From Ctena decussata (lineage: Eukaryota > Mollusca > Bivalvia > Lucinida > Lucinidae): a stretch of DNA of 64,000 nucleotides. The notes beneath the pieces are model-generated. The model saw only the letters and a list, made by a program, of their open reading frames with translations. It ran no database searches and had not been told where the DNA came from. The position numbers and the translations under genes are program-made. Position 1 is the stretch's first letter. Each line of letters starts with the position of its first letter. Shown here piece after piece: positions 29,663 to 43,800 of the stretch. The stretch is from NCBI GenBank assembly GCA_963989385.1, contig OZ022510.1:35965448-36029447 (forward strand), in the 5' to 3' direction.

Positions 29663-29729
29663 CTCTACTCGCGTCGCCATAAAAGCCGGCTTCTACGAAG
29701 TGTTTATATACCTAAACCCGTTACACCTT

Positions 29730-30427
29730 AATCATGAGACATTTTTGGCTCCGCTAGCCCTAACACCATCTTTCTGTGGTCATGCGGTGTCATGTGACAT
29801 CATCGCGTATTAGGGTAGGTTTCATATGAAATTCTAAGCTCTGCAGTGAGAAATTCTGTATTAAAATACACTCACTTAACATGTCTTTTAATGAAAGTAA
29901 GCTTCTCGTAAAACAATGCATTTTGTCATTTTTATGAAATTTCTTAGTTTTGTGATGATTAAATTACAAAATTGAAACAAAGTTCCGTATGAATTTCGGC
30001 TTCTCGGAGAAAGTAAAAAGTCTCTTGAAATCTTAATGGTTTTAAAGACTTGAATCCACAAAAATCCACATAAATTCAAATTCCAAGAGAAGCAACGTTG
30101 CCTTTTCATTTTTGGCTGCCTCTTTAATGAGGATCGGCTCTTAACCAGTTTTGTTCGAAACCCCAGACAGTGTGTTAGCAAAATATCGGAGATCCAGATC
30201 AGACGCCGCATCATGCTGCGTCTGATCCGGATCTCCACTATTTTGCAAATCATTAAGGCATTTTCAAAAAGTTATATATATATAACTTAACATATCCTAA
30301 CACCCCTTGAATTGAAAATGGACTCTCCCGGTATAAATGGCAATAGCGTTCATTCCCCCCACCTACTACAACAAGTTCATCTGGTATATAAATCAGCTCC
30401 AGCGGTCTTCCCCTTCTTCAGTGCAGC
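29730..30427. other. Non-coding stretch with one hairpin
   Basis: A strong hairpin lies at 30178-30246: GCAAAATATCGGAGATCC and GGATCTCCACTATTTTGC, with inner GATCAGACGC/GCGTCTGATC. No coding region was recognised. Confidence 0.6.
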
Positions 30428-30634
30428 TACAAAATGGAACAAACAAAGCTAATGAAGCAGGTTACACGTTTGATGTTTCAGCTGAAAGATAAATTATGGG
30501 CCCCTTTCTCCGAGTCTACAGTATTTGCATCTGAATTGACACTGTTGGCCATGCATATTTAACCACGTCTGGCATAAGAGCTTGGGTGAAATAGAGCCAA
30601 ATTGCTCGAGTTCTCCCCCTCCCCAAACCTAAAT

Positions 30635-30870
30635 GAGCCGCGACACGACAAAACCAACAATGTGGTTGCGCGCCCAGCGCAGACTCAGATCAGCCTGGGC
30701 ATCCGCCCAGTCTGATCAGAGTCTTCGCTGTCCGCATGGAGGTAGCTCAGTCCCTTAGCTACCCTTTAAGCACTAAGTGAAGATTTTGACCAGACTGGGC
30801 AGATGTCCAGGCTGATCTGAGTCTGTGCTGGGTGCACAACCACATTGTTGGTTTTGTCATGTCGCGGCTC
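30635..30870. mobile_element. Palindromic MITE, family B, copy 8, inside a degenerate satellite unit
   Basis: GAGCCGCGACACGAC to CATGTCGCGGCTC, flanked by AAAT on both sides. The satellite text continues on either side, so this is an insertion into the first recognisable unit. Confidence 0.9.
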
Positions 30871-33800
30871 AAATATGCCAGCAATGCTCAAACTTTGCAA
30901 AAGAGTCTACGCTTTTTGCTGTTCCATCTGACCTTACACATGTATTGTATTTCAACAAACAGTCAATTCTCGATATCTCCAAACTACTAATATCTCCAAG
31001 TTAATATTTTGGTTCTTGAAATTTTCTTTGAAATATCAGTAGTTTCAGATATCCAGAGCTGAACAGCTTAGGTGAATTCGAGCAAAATTGCTAGAGTTCT
31101 CCTTTTTCCTCAAACCAAGCTAATTATGACAGCAATTTTGCCACCTAGTCTACACTGATTGTTGCTTCGTCTGACCGCACAGGTGTATTGTATTCCAATA
31201 GACAGTCAACTCACTCTCGATATCTCCAAACTACTGATATCTAAAAGTAAATTTTCTGGTTCCAGAAATTTTTCTGAGAAATCCAGAATTGAACTGTAAA
31301 TATAAACAGGAATTGAGTCCAATGTATAATCTTTGATATAAGAGTGTTTCAGATATCGAGAGTTCACTGTACCTGTTTGCCAATGTTAGTTGCGTGAAGG
31401 AAAAAAAAATTATTCACACATTTTTGGGGAATACTGTACCCTCTGTCATTAGGATGGTTGAAAATATTAGATTAAAGTCGCAGCAAAAATTGAACACACA
31501 AAGCTAATGAAGCAATTTATATGTTGCAGTTGAAAGATAACTCTAGGGGCCCCATTCTCTGAGTCTACATTATTTGCATCTAAATTGACACTGTTGCCCG
31601 TGCATATTTAAGCACGTCTGGCAAAACAGATTGGTGCTCGAGTTCTCCCATCCCCTCCCATAAGCTTACTATGCCAGCAATGCTCAAACTTTGCCAAAGA
31701 GTCTACCCTGTTTGCTGTTCCATCTGACCTTACACATGTATTTACTTCAACAGGCAGTCAACTTCCGATATCTCCAACTTACTGATGTCTCAAAGTAAAT
31801 TTTCTGGTCCCAGCATTATTTTTTGAGATATCGATAGTTTGAAATATCCAAAGTTGAACATGCCCTCCAATCAAGCTATCTATGCCAGCAATACTCAAAC
31901 TTTGCCACAGTCTACCCTGTTTGCTGTTCCATCTGACCTTGATGTACATGTATTGTACTTCAACAGACAGTAAACTATCAATATCTCCAACTTACTGATA
32001 TCTCAGAGTGAATCTTCTGGTCCCAGCAAATTTCTTTGAGACGTCGGATGTTTGAGATATCCAGAGTTGTACATCCCCTCCCACCAACATAACTATGCCA
32101 GCACTGTTCAAAGGAATGAAAAAATACACACACTATTTTGGGGAATACTGTACCTCCAGCCAACAGGATGCCTTAAAATATAAACTAAAAGCGGCAGCAA
32201 AAATGGAAGTCACAAAGATACTCAAACTATGCCACAGTCTACCCTGTTTGCTGTTCCATCTGACTTTGATGTACATGTATTGTACTTCAAAAGACAGTCA
32301 ACTCTCAATATCTCCAACTTACTGATATCTCAAAATAAATCTTCTGGCCCAAGCAAATTTTTTTGAGATATCGGTAGGTTGTGATATCCAGAGTGGAACA
32401 TCCCCTCCCACCAACATAACTAGGCCAGCACTGCTCATAGGAATGAAAATTACTCACACTATTTTGGGGTAACCAGGAGGATGCCTGAATATATAAACTA
32501 AAAGCGGCAGCAAAAATTGAACTCACAAAAATAATAATGCATGTTACATGTTGCAGTTGAAAGATAAATGTATGGGCCCCTGTCACTGAGTCTACATTAT
32601 TTGCATCTGAATGGACACTGTGTGCTGTTGCATATTTGAGCACGTCTGGCATAGCTGCTTGGCCCATCATCCTCCCCTCCCAAGCGAACTATGCCAGTAA
32701 TACTCGAAATATGCCAAAGAGTCTACCCTGTTTACTGTTCCATCTGTCCTTACACATGTATTTACTTCAACAGACAGTCAACTCTCAATATCTCTAACTT
32801 ACTGATATCTCAAAGTAAATCTTCTGGTCCCAGCAAATTTTCTTTAAGATATCGGTAGTTCGAGTAATTCAGAGTTGAGCATCCCCTCCCACCAACATAA
32901 CTAAGCCAGCACTGCTCAAAGGAATTAAAAAATACTCACACTTTTTTGGAGAATACTGTACTTCCTGCCAGCAGGATGCCTGAAAATATAAACTAAAAGC
33001 GGCAGCAAAAATTGAAGTCACAAAGATAATAAAGCAGGTTACATGTTGCAGTTGAAAGTAAATGTATGGGCCCCTTTCTCTGAGTCTACATTATTTGCAT
33101 CTGAATGGACACTGTGTGCTGTTGCATATTTGAGCACGTCTGGCATAGCTGTTTGGCCCATCATCCTCCCCTCCCAAGCGAACTATGTCAGCAATACTCG
33201 AAATATGCGACAGAGTCTACCCTGTTTACTGTTCCATCTGACCTTACACATGTATTTACTTCAACAGACAGTCGACTCTCAATATCTCCAACTTACTGAT
33301 ATCTCAAAGTAAATCTTCTGGTCCCAGCAAATTTTCTTTTAGATATCGGTAGTTTGAGATATCCAGAGTAAAACATTCACATTCACCAATATAACTATGC
33401 CAGCACTGCTCAAAGTAATGGAAAAATACTCACACTATTTTGGGGAATACTGTACCTCCTTCCAGCAGGATCCCTGAAAATATAAACTAAAAGCGGCAGC
33501 AAAAATTGAACTCACAAAGATAATAAAGCAGGTTACATGTTGCAGTTGAAAGATAAATGTATGAGCCCCTTTCTCTGAGTCTAAATTATTTGCATCTGAA
33601 TGGACACTGTATACTGTTGCATATTTGAGCACGTCTGGCATAGCTGCTTGGCCCATCATCCTCCCCTGCAAAGCGAACTATGCCAGCAATACTAGAAATA
33701 TGCCAAAGAGTCTACCCTGCTAACTGTTTCATCTGACCTTACACATGTATTTACTTCAACAGACAGTCAACTCTAAATATCTCCAACTTACTGATATCTC

Positions 33801-33988
33801 AAAGTAAATCTTCTAGTCCCAGCAAATTTTCTTTGAGATATCGGGAGTTTGAGATATCCATAGTTGAACATCCCCTCCCATCAACATAACTATGCCAGTA
33901 CTGCTCAAAGGAATGGAAAAAATACTCACACTATTTTGGGGAATACTGTACCTCCTGCCAGCAGGATGCCTGAAAATATAAACTAAAA

Positions 33989-36900
33989 GTGGCAGCAAAA
34001 ATTGAACTCACAGAGATAAGAAAGCAGTTACATGTTGCAGTTGAAAGATTTGGATCTGAATGGACACTGTGTGCTGTTGCATATTTGAGCACGTCTGGCA
34101 TAGCTGCTTGGCACATCATCCTCCCCTCCCAAGCAAACTATGCCAGCAATACTCGAAATATGCCAAATAGTCTACCCTGTTTACTGTTCCATCTGACCTT
34201 ACACATGTATTTTCTTCAACAGACAGTCACTTCTCAATATCTCCAACTTACTGATATCTCAAAGTAAATCTTCTAGTCCCAGCAAGTTTTCTTTGAGATT
34301 TCGGTTGTTTGAGATATCCAGATTTGAACATCCACATCCACCAATCTAATTATGCCAGCACTGCTCAAAGTAATGGAAAAATACTCACACTATTTTGGGG
34401 AATACTGTACCTCCTGCCAGCAGGATGCCTGAAAATATAAAATAAAAGCGGCAGCAAAAATTGAACTCACAAAGATAATAAAGCAGGTTACATGTTGCAG
34501 TTGAAAGATAAATGTATGGGCCCCTTTCTCTGAGTCTAAATTACTTGCATCTGAATGGACACTGTGTGCTGTTGCATATTTGAGCACGTCTGGCATAGCT
34601 GCTTGGCCCATCATCCTCCCCTCCCAAACGAACTATGCCAGCAATACTCGAAATTTGCCAAAGAGTCTACCCTGTTTACAGTTCCATCTGACCTTACACA
34701 TGTATTTACTTCAACAGACAGTCACTTCTCAATATCTCCAACTTACTGATATCTCAAAGTAAATCTTCTGGTCCCAGCAAATTTTCTTTGAGATATCGGT
34801 AGTTTGAGATATCCAGAGTTGAACATCCACATCCACCAATATAACTATGCCAGCACTGCTCAAAGTAATGGAAAAAATACTCACACTATTTTGGGGAATA
34901 CTGCACCTCCTGCCAGCAGGATGCCTGAAAATATAAACTAAAAGCAGCAGCAAAAATTGAACTCACAAAGATAATAAAGCAGGTTACATGTTGCAATTGA
35001 AAGATAAATGTATGTGCCCCTTTCTCTGAGTCTAAATTACTTGCATCTGAATGGACACTGTGTGCTGTTGCATATTTGAGCACGTCTGGCATAGCTTCTT
35101 GGCACATCATCCTCCCCTCCCAAGCAAACCATGCCAGCAATACTCGAAATATGCCAAAGAGTCTACCCTGTTTACTGTTCCATCTGACCTTACACATGTA
35201 TTTACTTCAACAGATATTCAACTCTCAATATCTCCACCTCTCTGATATCTCAAAGTAAATCTTCTGGTCCCAGCAAATTTTCTTTGAGATATCGGTAGTT
35301 TGAGATATCGACAGTTGAACATCCACATCCACCAATTTAACTATGCCAGCACTGCTAAAAGTAATGGAAAAATACTCACACTTTTTTGGGGAATACTGTA
35401 CCTAATGCCAGCAGGATGCCTGAAAATATAAACTAAAAGTGGCAGCAAAAATTGAACTCACAGAGATAAGAAAGCAGTTACATGTTGCAGTTGAAAGATT
35501 TGGATCTGAATGGACACTGTGTGCTGTTGCATATTTGAGCACGTCTGGCATAGCTGCTTGGCACATCATCCTCCCCTCCCAAGCAAACTATGCCAGCAAT
35601 ACTCGAAATATGCCAAATAGTCTACCCTGTTTACTGTTCCATCTGACCTTACACATGTATTTTCTTCAACAGACAGTCACTTCTCAATATCTCCAACTTA
35701 CTGATATCTCAAAGTAAATCTTCTAGTCCCAGCAAGTTTTCTTTGAGATTTCGGTTGTTTGAGATATCCAGATTTGAACATCCACATCCACCAATCTAAT
35801 TATGCCAGCACTGCTCAAAGTAATGGAAAAATACTCACACTATTTTGGGGAATACTGTACCTCCTGCCAGCAGGATGCCTGAAAATATAAAATAAAAGCG
35901 GCAGCAAAAATTGAACTCACAAAGATAATAAAGCAGGTTACATGTTGCAGTTGAAAGATAAATGTATGGGCCCCTTTCTCTGAGTCTAAATTACTTGCAT
36001 CTGAATGGACACTGTGTGCTGTTGCATATTTGAGCACGTCTGGCATAGCTTCTTGGCACATCATCCTCCCCTCCCAAGCAAACCATGCCAGCAATACTCG
36101 AAATATGCCAAAGAGTCTACCCTGTTTACTGTTCCATCTGACCTTACACATGTATTTACTTCAACAGATATTCAACTCTCAATATCTCCACCTCTCTGAT
36201 ATCTCAAAGTAAATCTTCTGGTCCCAGCAAATTTTCTTTGAGATATCGGTAGTTTGAGATATCGACAGTTGAACATCCACATCCACCAATTTAACTATGC
36301 CAGCACTGCTAAAAGTAATGGAAAAATACTCACACTTTTTTGGGGAATACTGTACCTAATGCCAGCAGGATGCCTGAAAATATAAACTAAAAGTGGCAGC
36401 AAAAATTGAACTCACAGAGATAAGAAAGCAGTTACATGTTGCAGTTGAAAGATTTGGATCTGAATGGACACTGTGTGCTGTTGCATATTTGAGCACGTCT
36501 GGCATAGCTGCTTGGCACATCATCCTCCCCTCCCAAGCAAACTATGCCAGCAATACTCGAAATATGCCAAATAGTCTACCCTGTTTACTGTTCCATCTGA
36601 CCTTACACATGTATTTTCTTCAACAGACAGTCACTTCTCAATATCTCCAACTTACTGATATCTCAAAGTAAATCTTCTAGTCCCAGCAAGTTTTCTTTGA
36701 GATTTCGGTTGTTTGAGATATCCAGATTTGAACATCCACATCCACCAATCTAATTATGCCAGCACTGCTCAAAGTAATGGAAAAATACTCACACTATTTT
36801 GGGGAATACTGTACCTCCTGCCAGCAGGATGCCTGAAAATATAAAATAAAAGCGGCAGCAAAAATTGAACTCACAAAGATAATAAAGCAGGTTACATGTT

Positions 36901-37843
36901 GCAGTTGAAAGATAAATGTATGGGCCCCTTTCTCTGAGTCTAAATTACTTGCATCTGAATGGACACTGTGTGCTGTTGCATATTTGAGCACGTCTGGCAT
37001 AGCTGCTTGGCCCATCATCCTCCCCTCCCAAACGAACTATGCCAGCAATACTCGAAATTTGCCAAAGAGTCTACCCTGTTTACAGTTCCATCTGACCTTA
37101 CACATGTATTTACTTCAACAGACAGTCACTTCTCAATATCTCCAACTTACTGATATCTCAAAGTAAATCTTCTGGTCCCAGCAAATTTTCTTTGAGATAT
37201 CGGTAGTTTGAGATATCCAGAGTTGAACATCCACATCCACCAATATAACTATGCCAGCACTGCTCAAAGTAATGGAAAAAATACTCACACTATTTTGGGG
37301 AATACTGCACCTCCTGCCAGCAGGATGCCTGAAAATATAAACTAAAAGCAGCAGCAAAAATTGAACTCACAAAGATAATAAAGCAGGTTACATGTTGCAA
37401 TTGAAAGATAAATGTATGTGCCCCTTTCTCTGAGTCTAAATTACTTGCATCTGAATGGACACTGTGTGCTGTTGCATATTTGAGCACGTCTGGCATAGCT
37501 TCTTGGCACATCATCCTCCCCTCCCAAGCAAACCATGCCAGCAATACTCGAAATATGCCAAAGAGTCTACCCTGTTTACTGTTCCATCTGACCTTACACA
37601 TGTATTTACTTCAACAGATATTCAACTCTCAATATCTCCACCTCTCTGATATCTCAAAGTAAATCTTCTGGTCCCAGCAAATTTTCTTTGAGATATCGGT
37701 AGTTTGAGATATCGACAGTTGAACATCCACATCCACCAATTTAACTATGCCAGCACTGCTAAAAGTAATGGAAAAATACTCACACTTTTTTGGGGAATAC
37801 TGTACCTAATGCCAGCAGGATGCCTGAAAATATAAACTAAAAG
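33989..37843. repeat. Higher-order block within the satellite
   Basis: The 462-bp short variant recurs at 33989, 35439 and 36393. The 1,450-bp block 33989-35438 (short unit plus two full units) appears to recur as 36393-37842 with matching variant positions. The 954-bp pair 35439-36392 lies between them. This indicates recent multi-unit duplication. Confidence 0.82.
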
Positions 37844-40800
37844 CGGCAGCAAAAATTGAACTCACAAAGATAATAAAGCAGGTTACATGTTGCAGTTGAA
37901 AGATAAATGTATGGGCCCCTTTCTCTCAGTCTAAATTACTTGCATCTGAATGGACACTGTGTGCTGTTGCATATTTGAGCACGTCTGGCATAGCTGCTTG
38001 GCCCATCCTCCTCCCCTACCAAGCGAACTATGCCAGCAATACTCGAAATATGCCAAAGAGTCTACCCTGTTTACTGTTCCATCTGACCTTACACATGTAT
38101 TTACTTCAACAGACAGTCACTTCTCAATATCTCCTACTTACTGATATCCCAAAGTAAATCTTCTGGTCCCAGCAAATTTTCTTTGAGATATCGGTAGTTT
38201 GAGATATCCAGAGTTGAACATCCACATCCACCAATATAACTATGCCAGCACTGCTCAAAGTAATGGAAAAAGTACTCACACTATTTTGGGGAATACTGTA
38301 CCTCCTGCCAGCAGGATGCCTGAAAATATAAACTAAAAGCGGCAGCAAAAATTGAACCTACAAAGATAATAAAGCAGGTTACATGTTGCAATTGAAAGAT
38401 AAATGTATGGGCCCCTTTCTCTGAGTCTAAATGACTTGCATCTGAATGGACACTGTGTGCTGTTGCATATTTGAGCACGTCTGGCATAGCTGCTTGGCCC
38501 ATCATCCTCCCCTCCCAAGCGAACTATGCCAGCAATACTCGAAATATGCCAAAGAGTCTACCCTGTTTACTGTTCCATCTGACCTTACACATGTATTTAC
38601 TTCAACAGATATTCAACTCTCAATATCTCCAACTCTCTGATATCTCAAAGTAAATCTTCTGGTCCCAGCAAATTTTCTTTGAGATATCGGTAGTTTGAGA
38701 TATCGACAGTTGAACATCCACATCCACCAATTTAACTATGCCAGCACTGCTAAAAGTAATGGAAAAATACTCACACTATTTTGGGGAATACTGTACCTAA
38801 TGCCAGCAGGATGCCTGAAAATATAAACTAAAAGCGGCAGCAAAAATTGAACTCACAAAGATAATAAAGCAGGCTACATGTTGCAGTTGAAAGATAAATG
38901 TATGGGCCCCTTTCTCTCAGTCTAAATTACTTACATCTGAATGGACACTGTGTGCTGTTGCATATTTGAGCACGTCTGGCATAGCTGCTTGGCCCATCAT
39001 CCTCCCCTCCCAAGCGAACTATGCCAGCAATACTCGAAATATGCCAAAGAGTCTACCCTGTTTACTGTTTCATCTGACCTTACACATGTATTTACTTCAA
39101 CAGACAGTCACTTCTCAATATCTCCAACCTACTGATATCTCAAAGTAAATCTTCTGGTCCCAGCAAATTTACTTTGAGATATCGGTAGTTTGAGATATCC
39201 AGAGTTGAACATCCACATCCACCAATATAACTATGCCAGCACTGCTCAAAGTAATGGAAAAAATACTCACACTATTTTGGGGAATACTGTACCTCCTGCC
39301 AGCAGGATGCCTGAAAATATAAACTAAAAGCGGCAGCAAAAACTGAACTCACAAAGATAATAAAGCAGGTTACATGTTGCAGTTGAAAGATAAATGTATG
39401 GGCCCCCTTTCTCTGAGTATAAATTACTTGCATCTGAATGGACACTGTGTGCTGTTGCATATTTGAGCACGTCTGGCATAGCTGCTTGGCCCATCATCTT
39501 CCCCTCCCAAGCAAACTATGCCAGCAATACTCGAAATATGCCAAAGAGTCTACCCTGTTTACTCTTCCATCTGACCTTACACATGTATTTACTTCAACAG
39601 ACAGTCACTTCTCAATATCTCCAACTTACTGATATCTCAAAGTAAATCTTCTGGTCCCAGCAAATTTTCTTTGAGATATCGGTAGTTTGAGATATCCAGA
39701 GTTGAACATCCACATCCACCAATATAACTATGCCAGCACTGCTCAAAGTAATGGAAAAAATACTCACACTATTTTGGGGAATACTGTACCTCCTGCCAGC
39801 AAGATGCCTGAAAATATAAACTAAAAGCGGCAGCAAAAATTGAACTCACAAAGATAATAAAGCATGTTACATTTTTCAGTTGAAAGATAAATGTATAGGC
39901 CCCTTTCTCTGAGTCTAAATTACTTGCATCTGAATGGACACTGTGTGCTGTTGCATATTCGAGCACGTCTGGCATAGCTGCTTGGCCCATCATCCTCCCC
40001 TCCCAAGCAAACTATGCCAGCAATACTCGAAATATGCCAAAGAGTCTACCCTGTTTACTGTTCCATCTGACCTTTCACATGTATTTACTTCAACAGACAG
40101 TCACTTCTCAATATCTCCAACTTACTGATATCTCGAAGTAAATCTTGTGGTCCCAGCAAATTTTCTTTGAGATATCGGTAGTTTGAGATATCCAGAGTTG
40201 ACCATCCACATCCACCAATATAACTATTCCAGCACTGCTCAAAGTAATGGAAAAAATACTCACACTATTATGGGGAATACTGTACCTCCTGCCAGCAGGA
40301 TGCCTGAAAATTTAAACTAAAAGCGGCAGCAAAAATTGAACTCACAAAGATAATAAAGCAGGTTACATGTTGAAGTTTGAAGACAAATGTATGGGCACCT
40401 TTCTCTGGGTCTAAATTACTTGCATCTGAATGGACACTGTGTGCTGTTGCATATTTGAGCACGTCTGGCATAGCTGCTTGGCCCATCATCCTCCACTCCC
40501 AAGCAAACTATGCAAGCAATACTCGAAATATGCCAAAGAGTCTACCCTGTTTACTGTTCCATCTGACCTTACACATGTATTTACTTCAACAGACAGTCAC
40601 TTCTCAATATCTCCAACCTACTGATATCTCAAAGTAAATCATCTGGTCCCAGCACATTTTCTTTGAGATATCGGTAGTTTGAGATATCCAGAGTTGAACA
40701 TCCACATCCACCAATATAACTATGCCAGCACTGCTCAAAGTAATTGAAAAAATACTCACACTATTTTGGGGAATACTGTACCTCCTGCCAGCAGGATGCC

Positions 40801-43800
40801 TGAAAATATAAACTAAAAGCGGCAGCAAAAATTGAACTCACAAAGATAATAAAGCAGGTTACATGTTGCAGTTGAAAGATAAATGTATGGGCCCCTTTCT
40901 GTGAGTCTAAATTACTTGCATCTGAATGGACACTGTGTGCTGTTGCATATTTGAGCACGTCTGGCATAGCTGCTTGGCCCATCATCCTCCCCTCCCAAAC
41001 GAACTTTGCCAGCAATACTCGAAATATGCCAAAGAGTCTACCCTGTTTACTGTTCCATCTGACCTTACACATGTATTTACTTCAACAGACAGTCACTTCT
41101 CAATATCTCCAACTTACTGATATCTCAAAGTAAATCTACTGGTCCCAGCAAATTTTCTTTGAGATATCGGTAGTTTGAGATATCCAGAGTAGAACATCCA
41201 CATCAACCAATATAACTATGCCAGCACTGCTCGAAATAATGGAAAAAGTACTCACACTATTTTGGGGAATACTGTACCTCCTGCCAGCAGGATGCCTGAA
41301 AATATAAACTAAAAGCGGCGGCAAAATTTGAACTCACAAAGATAATAAAGCAGGTTACATGTTGCAGTTGAAAGATAAATGTATGGGCCCCTTTCTCTCA
41401 GTCTAAATTACTTGCATCTGAATGGACACTGTGTGCTGTTGCATATTTGAGCATGTCTGGCATAGCTGCTTGGCCCATCATCCTCCCCTCCCAAGCGAAT
41501 TATGCCAGCAATACTCGAAATATGCCAAAGAGTCTACCCTGTTTACTGTTCCATCTGACCTTACACATGTATTTACTTCAACAGACAGTCACTTCTCAAT
41601 ATCTCCAACTTACTGATATCTCAAAGTAAATCTTCTGGTCCCAGCAAATTTTCTTTGACATATCGGTAGTTTGAGATATCGAGAGTTGAACATCCACCTC
41701 CACCAATATGACTATGCCAGCACTGCTCAAAGTAATGGACAAAATACTCACACTATTTTAGGTAATACTGTACCTCCTTCCAGCAGGATGCCTGAAAATA
41801 TAAACTAAAAGCGGCAGCAAAAATTGAACACATAAAGATAATAAAGCAGGTTACATGTTGCAGTTGAAAGATAAATGTATGGGCCCCTTTCTCTGAGTCT
41901 AAATTACTTGCATCTGAATGGACACTGTGTTCTGTTGCATATTTGAGCACGTCTGGCATAGCTGCTTGGCCCATCATCCTCCCCTCCCAAACGAACTATG
42001 CCAGCAATACTCGAAATATGCCAAAGAGTCTACCCTGTTTACTGTTCCATCTGACCTTACACATGTATTTACTTCAACAGACAGTCACTTCTCAATATCT
42101 CCAACTTACTGATATCTCAAAGTAAATCTTTTGGTCCCAGCAAATTTTCTTTGAGATATCGGTAGTTTGATATTCCAGAGTAGAACATCCACATCCACCA
42201 ATATAACTATGCCAGCACTGCTCAAAGTAATGGAAAAAATACTCACACTATTTTGGGGAATACTGTACCTCCTGCCAGCAGGATGCCTGAAAATAGAAAC
42301 TAAAAGCGGCAGCAAAAATTGAACTCACAAAGATAATAAAGCAGGTTACATGTTGCAGTTGAAAGATAAATGTATGGGCCCCTTTCTCTGAGTCTAAATT
42401 ACTTGCATCTGAATGGACACTCTGTGCTGTTGCATATTTGAGCACGTCTGGCATAGCTGCTTGGCTCATCATCCTCCCCTCCCAAGCGAACTATGCCAGC
42501 AATACTCGAAATATGCCAAAGAGTCTACCCTGTTTACTGTTCCATCTGACCTTACACATGTATATAATTCAACAGACAGTCACTACTCAATATCTCCAAC
42601 TTACTGATATCTCAAAGTAAATCCTCTGGTCCCAGCAAATTTTCTTTGAGATATCGGTAGTTTGAGATATCCAGAGTTGAACATCCACATCCACCAATAT
42701 AACTATGCCAGCACTGCTCAAAGTAATGGAAAAAATACTCACACTATTTTGGGGAATACTGTACCTCCTGCCAGCAGGATGCCTGAAAATATAAACTAAA
42801 AGCGGCAGCAAAAATTGAACTCACAAAGATAATAAAGCAGGTTACATGTTGCAGTTGAAAGATAAATGTATGGGCCCCTTTCTCTGAGTCTAAATTACTT
42901 GCATCTGAATGGACACTGTGTGCCGTTGCATATTTGAGCATGTCTGGCATAGCTGCTTGGCCCATCATCCTCCCCTCCCAAGCGAACTATGCCAGCAATA
43001 CTCGAAATATGCCAAAGAGTCTACCCTGTTTACTGTTCCATCTGACTTTACACATGTATTTACTTCAACAGACAGTCACTTCTCAATATCTCCTACTTAC
43101 TGATATCTCAAAGTAAATCTTCTGGTCCCAGCAAATTTTCTTTGAGATATCGGTAGTTTGAGATATCCAGAGTTGAACATCCACATCCACCAATATAACT
43201 ATGCCAGCACTGCTCAAAGTAATGGAAAAAATACTCACACTATTTTGGAGAATACTGTACCTCCTGCCAGCAGGATGCCTAAAAATATAAACTAAAAGCG
43301 GTAGCAAAAATTGAACTAACAAAGATAATAAAGCAGGTTACATGTTGCAGTTGCAAGATAAATGTATGGGCCCCTTTCTCTCTCTGAGTCTAAATTACTT
43401 GCATCTGAATGGACACTGTGTGCCGTTGCATATTTGAGCATGTCTGGCATAGCTGCTTGGCCCATCATCCTCCCCTCCCAAGCGAACTATGCCAGCAATA
43501 CTCGAAATATGCAAAAGAGTCTACCCTGTTTACTGTTCCATCTGACCTTACACATGTATTTACTTCAACAGACAGTCACTTCTCAATATCTCCAACTTAC
43601 TGATATCTCGAAGTAAATCTTCTGGTCCCAGCAAATTTTCTTTGAGATATCGGTAGTTTGAGATATCCAGAGTTGAACATCCACCAATATAACTATGCCA
43701 GCACTGCTCAAAGTAATGGAAAAAATACTCACATTATTTTGGGGAATACTGTACCTCCTGCCAGCAGGATGCCTGAAAATATCAACTAAAAGCGGCAGCA

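Larger units (their letters stand above)
24937..29725 (-). mobile_element. Miniature LTR retrotransposon (TRIM-like), copy B, split by a copia insertion
   Basis: The left LTR is 24937-25108 (TGTAGC...CCGTTATA). The interior is 25109-25270. The right LTR is 25271-25374 continued at 29668-29725 (TGTAGC...CCGTTACA) beyond the copia element and its duplicated CTCTA. CCTT flanks the whole at 24933-24936 and 29726-29729 (4-bp duplication). On the minus strand it has a primer-site-like TGGTGGCCAGTGG two bases inside the right LTR (25256-25268) and a GAGGGGGAGA purine tract beside the left LTR. This matches copy A at 12469-12896 in architecture, target-duplication length and primer site, while the LTR sequences differ. 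It is non-coding and older than copy A. Confidence 0.85.
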
